Assembly (NCBI GenBank): GCA_913045395.1
Contig: CAJWPV010000070.1
Coordinates: 1-7,047 of the forward strand
Length of the DNA: 7,047 nucleotides
Direction of reading: 5' to 3'
Origin: an uncultured Verrucomicrobiota bacterium
Lineage (GTDB): Bacteria > Verrucomicrobiota > Verrucomicrobiia > Limisphaerales > UBA1096
A model generated the notes under the pieces. That model did no database searches and had not been told where the DNA came from. It saw only the letters and a list, made by a program, of their open reading frames with translations. The translations under genes and the position numbers were made by a program. Below are positions 5,970 through 7,047 of the stretch, piece by piece. Position 1 is the first letter of the stretch. Every line of letters begins with the position of its first letter.

Positions 5970-7047
5970 TCAGCCCAGATTGGGGAAAGCCGTCTTGAGA
6001 TCCAGCGAGTCGTTGTTGGCCTTTTGCAGATTCAACAGTCGCTTGTACAACCGTTTTATGACCTTCTCCGTTTTCTTGTTGTCGGCAAGGTCTTTCATCT
6101 CAAGCGGGTCCCGCTTGATGTTGTACAAGCGGGCCTTGGAGATTTTAGGATAAAGGATGAGCTTCCAGTTGCCGACCGTGACCGAGCGCTGCAGGCCTAG
6201 GTACGCGCCATAAACGGCCCTGACTTCGGACTCCGTGGTCTTGCCACTGAGCAGCGGCAGCAGGCTCTGGAACTCAACCTGCTCCGGGCGCTTGGCCCCG
6301 GCGATGTCCAGCGACGTGGCCATCACATCCTGCAGGTAAATCGGCGCGGCGATCTTGTGGCTGGCCTTGATGCCTGGGCCAACTGCGATGAACGGCACGT
6401 GGGTGCTGTGCTCGTACAGGTTTTGCTTGCCGAACAATCCGTGGTGGCCGACCGCCAGCCCGTGGTCTGCTGTAAAAAAAATGTAGGTGTTGTCGGCTTG
6501 GCCGGACTTGTCGAGTGCGTCGAGGATGCGGCCGACTTGTGCGTCCATGTGCTCGATGATCGCGTAGTATTCCTGCCGATGAACCTTCACCGCGTGATGC
6601 GTGCGGGGGAACGGCCCGAGCTTCTCGTCGCGCAAGTTGGCACCGCAACCGATATCGTCCTTGTACGGATATTCGTCGAGATAATTTTCCGGTACCTTGA
6701 TGCGGCTCAACGGGTAGCGCTCAACATACTCCTTCGGCGCCTGCCGGGGGTCGTGCGGTGCGTTGAACGCGATGTACATGAAGAACGGCCGCTCGTCCTG
6801 CTTGGCTTCGCCGATGTAATCGACCGCGTCGTCACCGACCACCTCGCTCCAGTGTTTGCCGCCCTTCCAGAATCCGTCGAACTTCACGTCGTACGGGCTC
6901 CATGGGTCGGGTTTGCCGGGTAGCGGCCGGTTGTAGCCCTGCGGCGTTTGGTTCGGCATGCCGCCGCGGATGTTTCGGGCGACTTGAAATGCTTTATCGG
7001 CGGGAGCCTGAATATGCCATTTACCGGTGAAAAATGTCTGGTAACCG
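5970..7047 (-). CDS. Type I sulfatase, C-terminal part (5' end outside window)
   Basis: The open frame continues to the right edge, giving 358 codons plus one base. An internal ATG at 6957-6959 is not the real start, because the upstream codons encode GYQTFFTGKWH (7014-7046), the second conserved signature of formylglycine sulfatases. Further landmarks are FNAPHDP (residues at about 6747-6770), the metal-site block FFTADHG (DHG at 6459-6467), GHHGLFGKQNLYEHS with its conserved Lys codon at 6426-6428, VGPG, and a C-terminal LYNIKRDPLEMKDLADN typical of the family. The Cys-x-Pro/Ala-x-Arg site that becomes formylglycine, and any signal peptide, should lie in the 100 or so missing N-terminal residues. 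Such enzymes hydrolyse sulfate esters, usually from polysaccharides, in the periplasm or outside the cell; this subtype is often labelled choline-sulfatase-like or iduronate-2-sulfatase-like, but the substrate cannot be read from sequence. It ends TGA, 21 bp before paralogue A, and probably leads the operon. Confidence 0.95.
   Translation of the reverse strand, partial: GYQTFFTGKWHIQAPADKAFQVARNIRGGMPNQTPQGYNRPLPGKPDPWSPYDVKFDGFWKGGKHWSEVVGDDAVDYIGEAKQDERPFFMYIAFNAPHDPRQAPKEYVERYPLSRIKVPENYLDEYPYKDDIGCGANLRDEKLGPFPRTHHAVKVHRQEYYAIIEHMDAQVGRILDALDKSGQADNTYIFFTADHGLAVGHHGLFGKQNLYEHSTHVPFIAVGPGIKASHKIAAPIYLQDVMATSLDIAGAKRPEQVEFQSLLPLLSGKTTESEVRAVYGAYLGLQRSVTVGNWKLILYPKISKARLYNIKRDPLEMKDLADNKKTEKVIKRLYKRLLNLQKANNDSLDLKTAFPNLG

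Noticed and set aside
6357..6923. 188-codon open frame on the plus strand opposite the sulfatase
   Set aside because: It is antisense to the conserved sulfatase core, and its valine- and leucine-rich product shows no domain; it is a shadow of GC-rich coding DNA.
5970..6959. A complete sulfatase starting at the ATG at 6957-6959
   Set aside because: The frame stays open to the window edge and the upstream codons encode the conserved GYQTFFTGKWH signature, so the gene is cut by the window rather than starting there.

Overview
The window (7,047 bp) looks like a piece of a Gram-negative bacterial chromosome, most plausibly from the PVC group (Verrucomicrobiota or Planctomycetota, perhaps aquatic). 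This rests on the type of sulfatase present, on two outer-membrane barrel proteins with signal peptides and C-terminal phenylalanines, and on weak Shine-Dalgarno signals with GTG and TTG starts. The assignment is an inference; no rRNA or other marker gene is present.

Layout from left to right: (1) positions 2-262, plus strand, the last 86 codons of an unrecognised protein. (2) A 27-bp convergent gap. (3) Positions 290-1369, minus strand, a complete recF (DNA repair and replication-fork ATPase). (4) Positions 1415-3685 and 3705-5948, minus strand, two tandem full-length paralogues that each carry a signal peptide, an N-terminal CBM9-like carbohydrate-binding domain and a C-terminal DUF5916-type beta-barrel. 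(5) Positions 5970 to the right edge, minus strand, the C-terminal 358 residues of a type I (formylglycine-dependent) sulfatase whose N-terminus lies beyond the window. No stretch over 300 bp lacks a gene; the longest gap is 45 bp.

The four minus-strand genes run sulfatase, barrel A, barrel B, recF, with gaps of 21, 19 and 45 bp, so they may form one transcript. A reasonable reading, not proven, is that the sulfatase desulfates an algal or mucin-like glycan while the two CBM9/DUF5916 barrels bind or pass the glycan at the outer membrane. recF is probably a passenger at the 3' end. No SusC/SusD pair, TonB-dependent receptor, regulator, transposase, tRNA or CRISPR is visible.

The two least ordinary signals are the gap-free tandem barrel pair, which is diverged mainly at silent sites and in one short patch, and a 10-bp motif (CCTGGCCAAG or its reverse complement) that occurs five times exactly plus once as a palindromic variant. 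The motif copies lie in three genes, in different reading frames, and in one intergenic gap.
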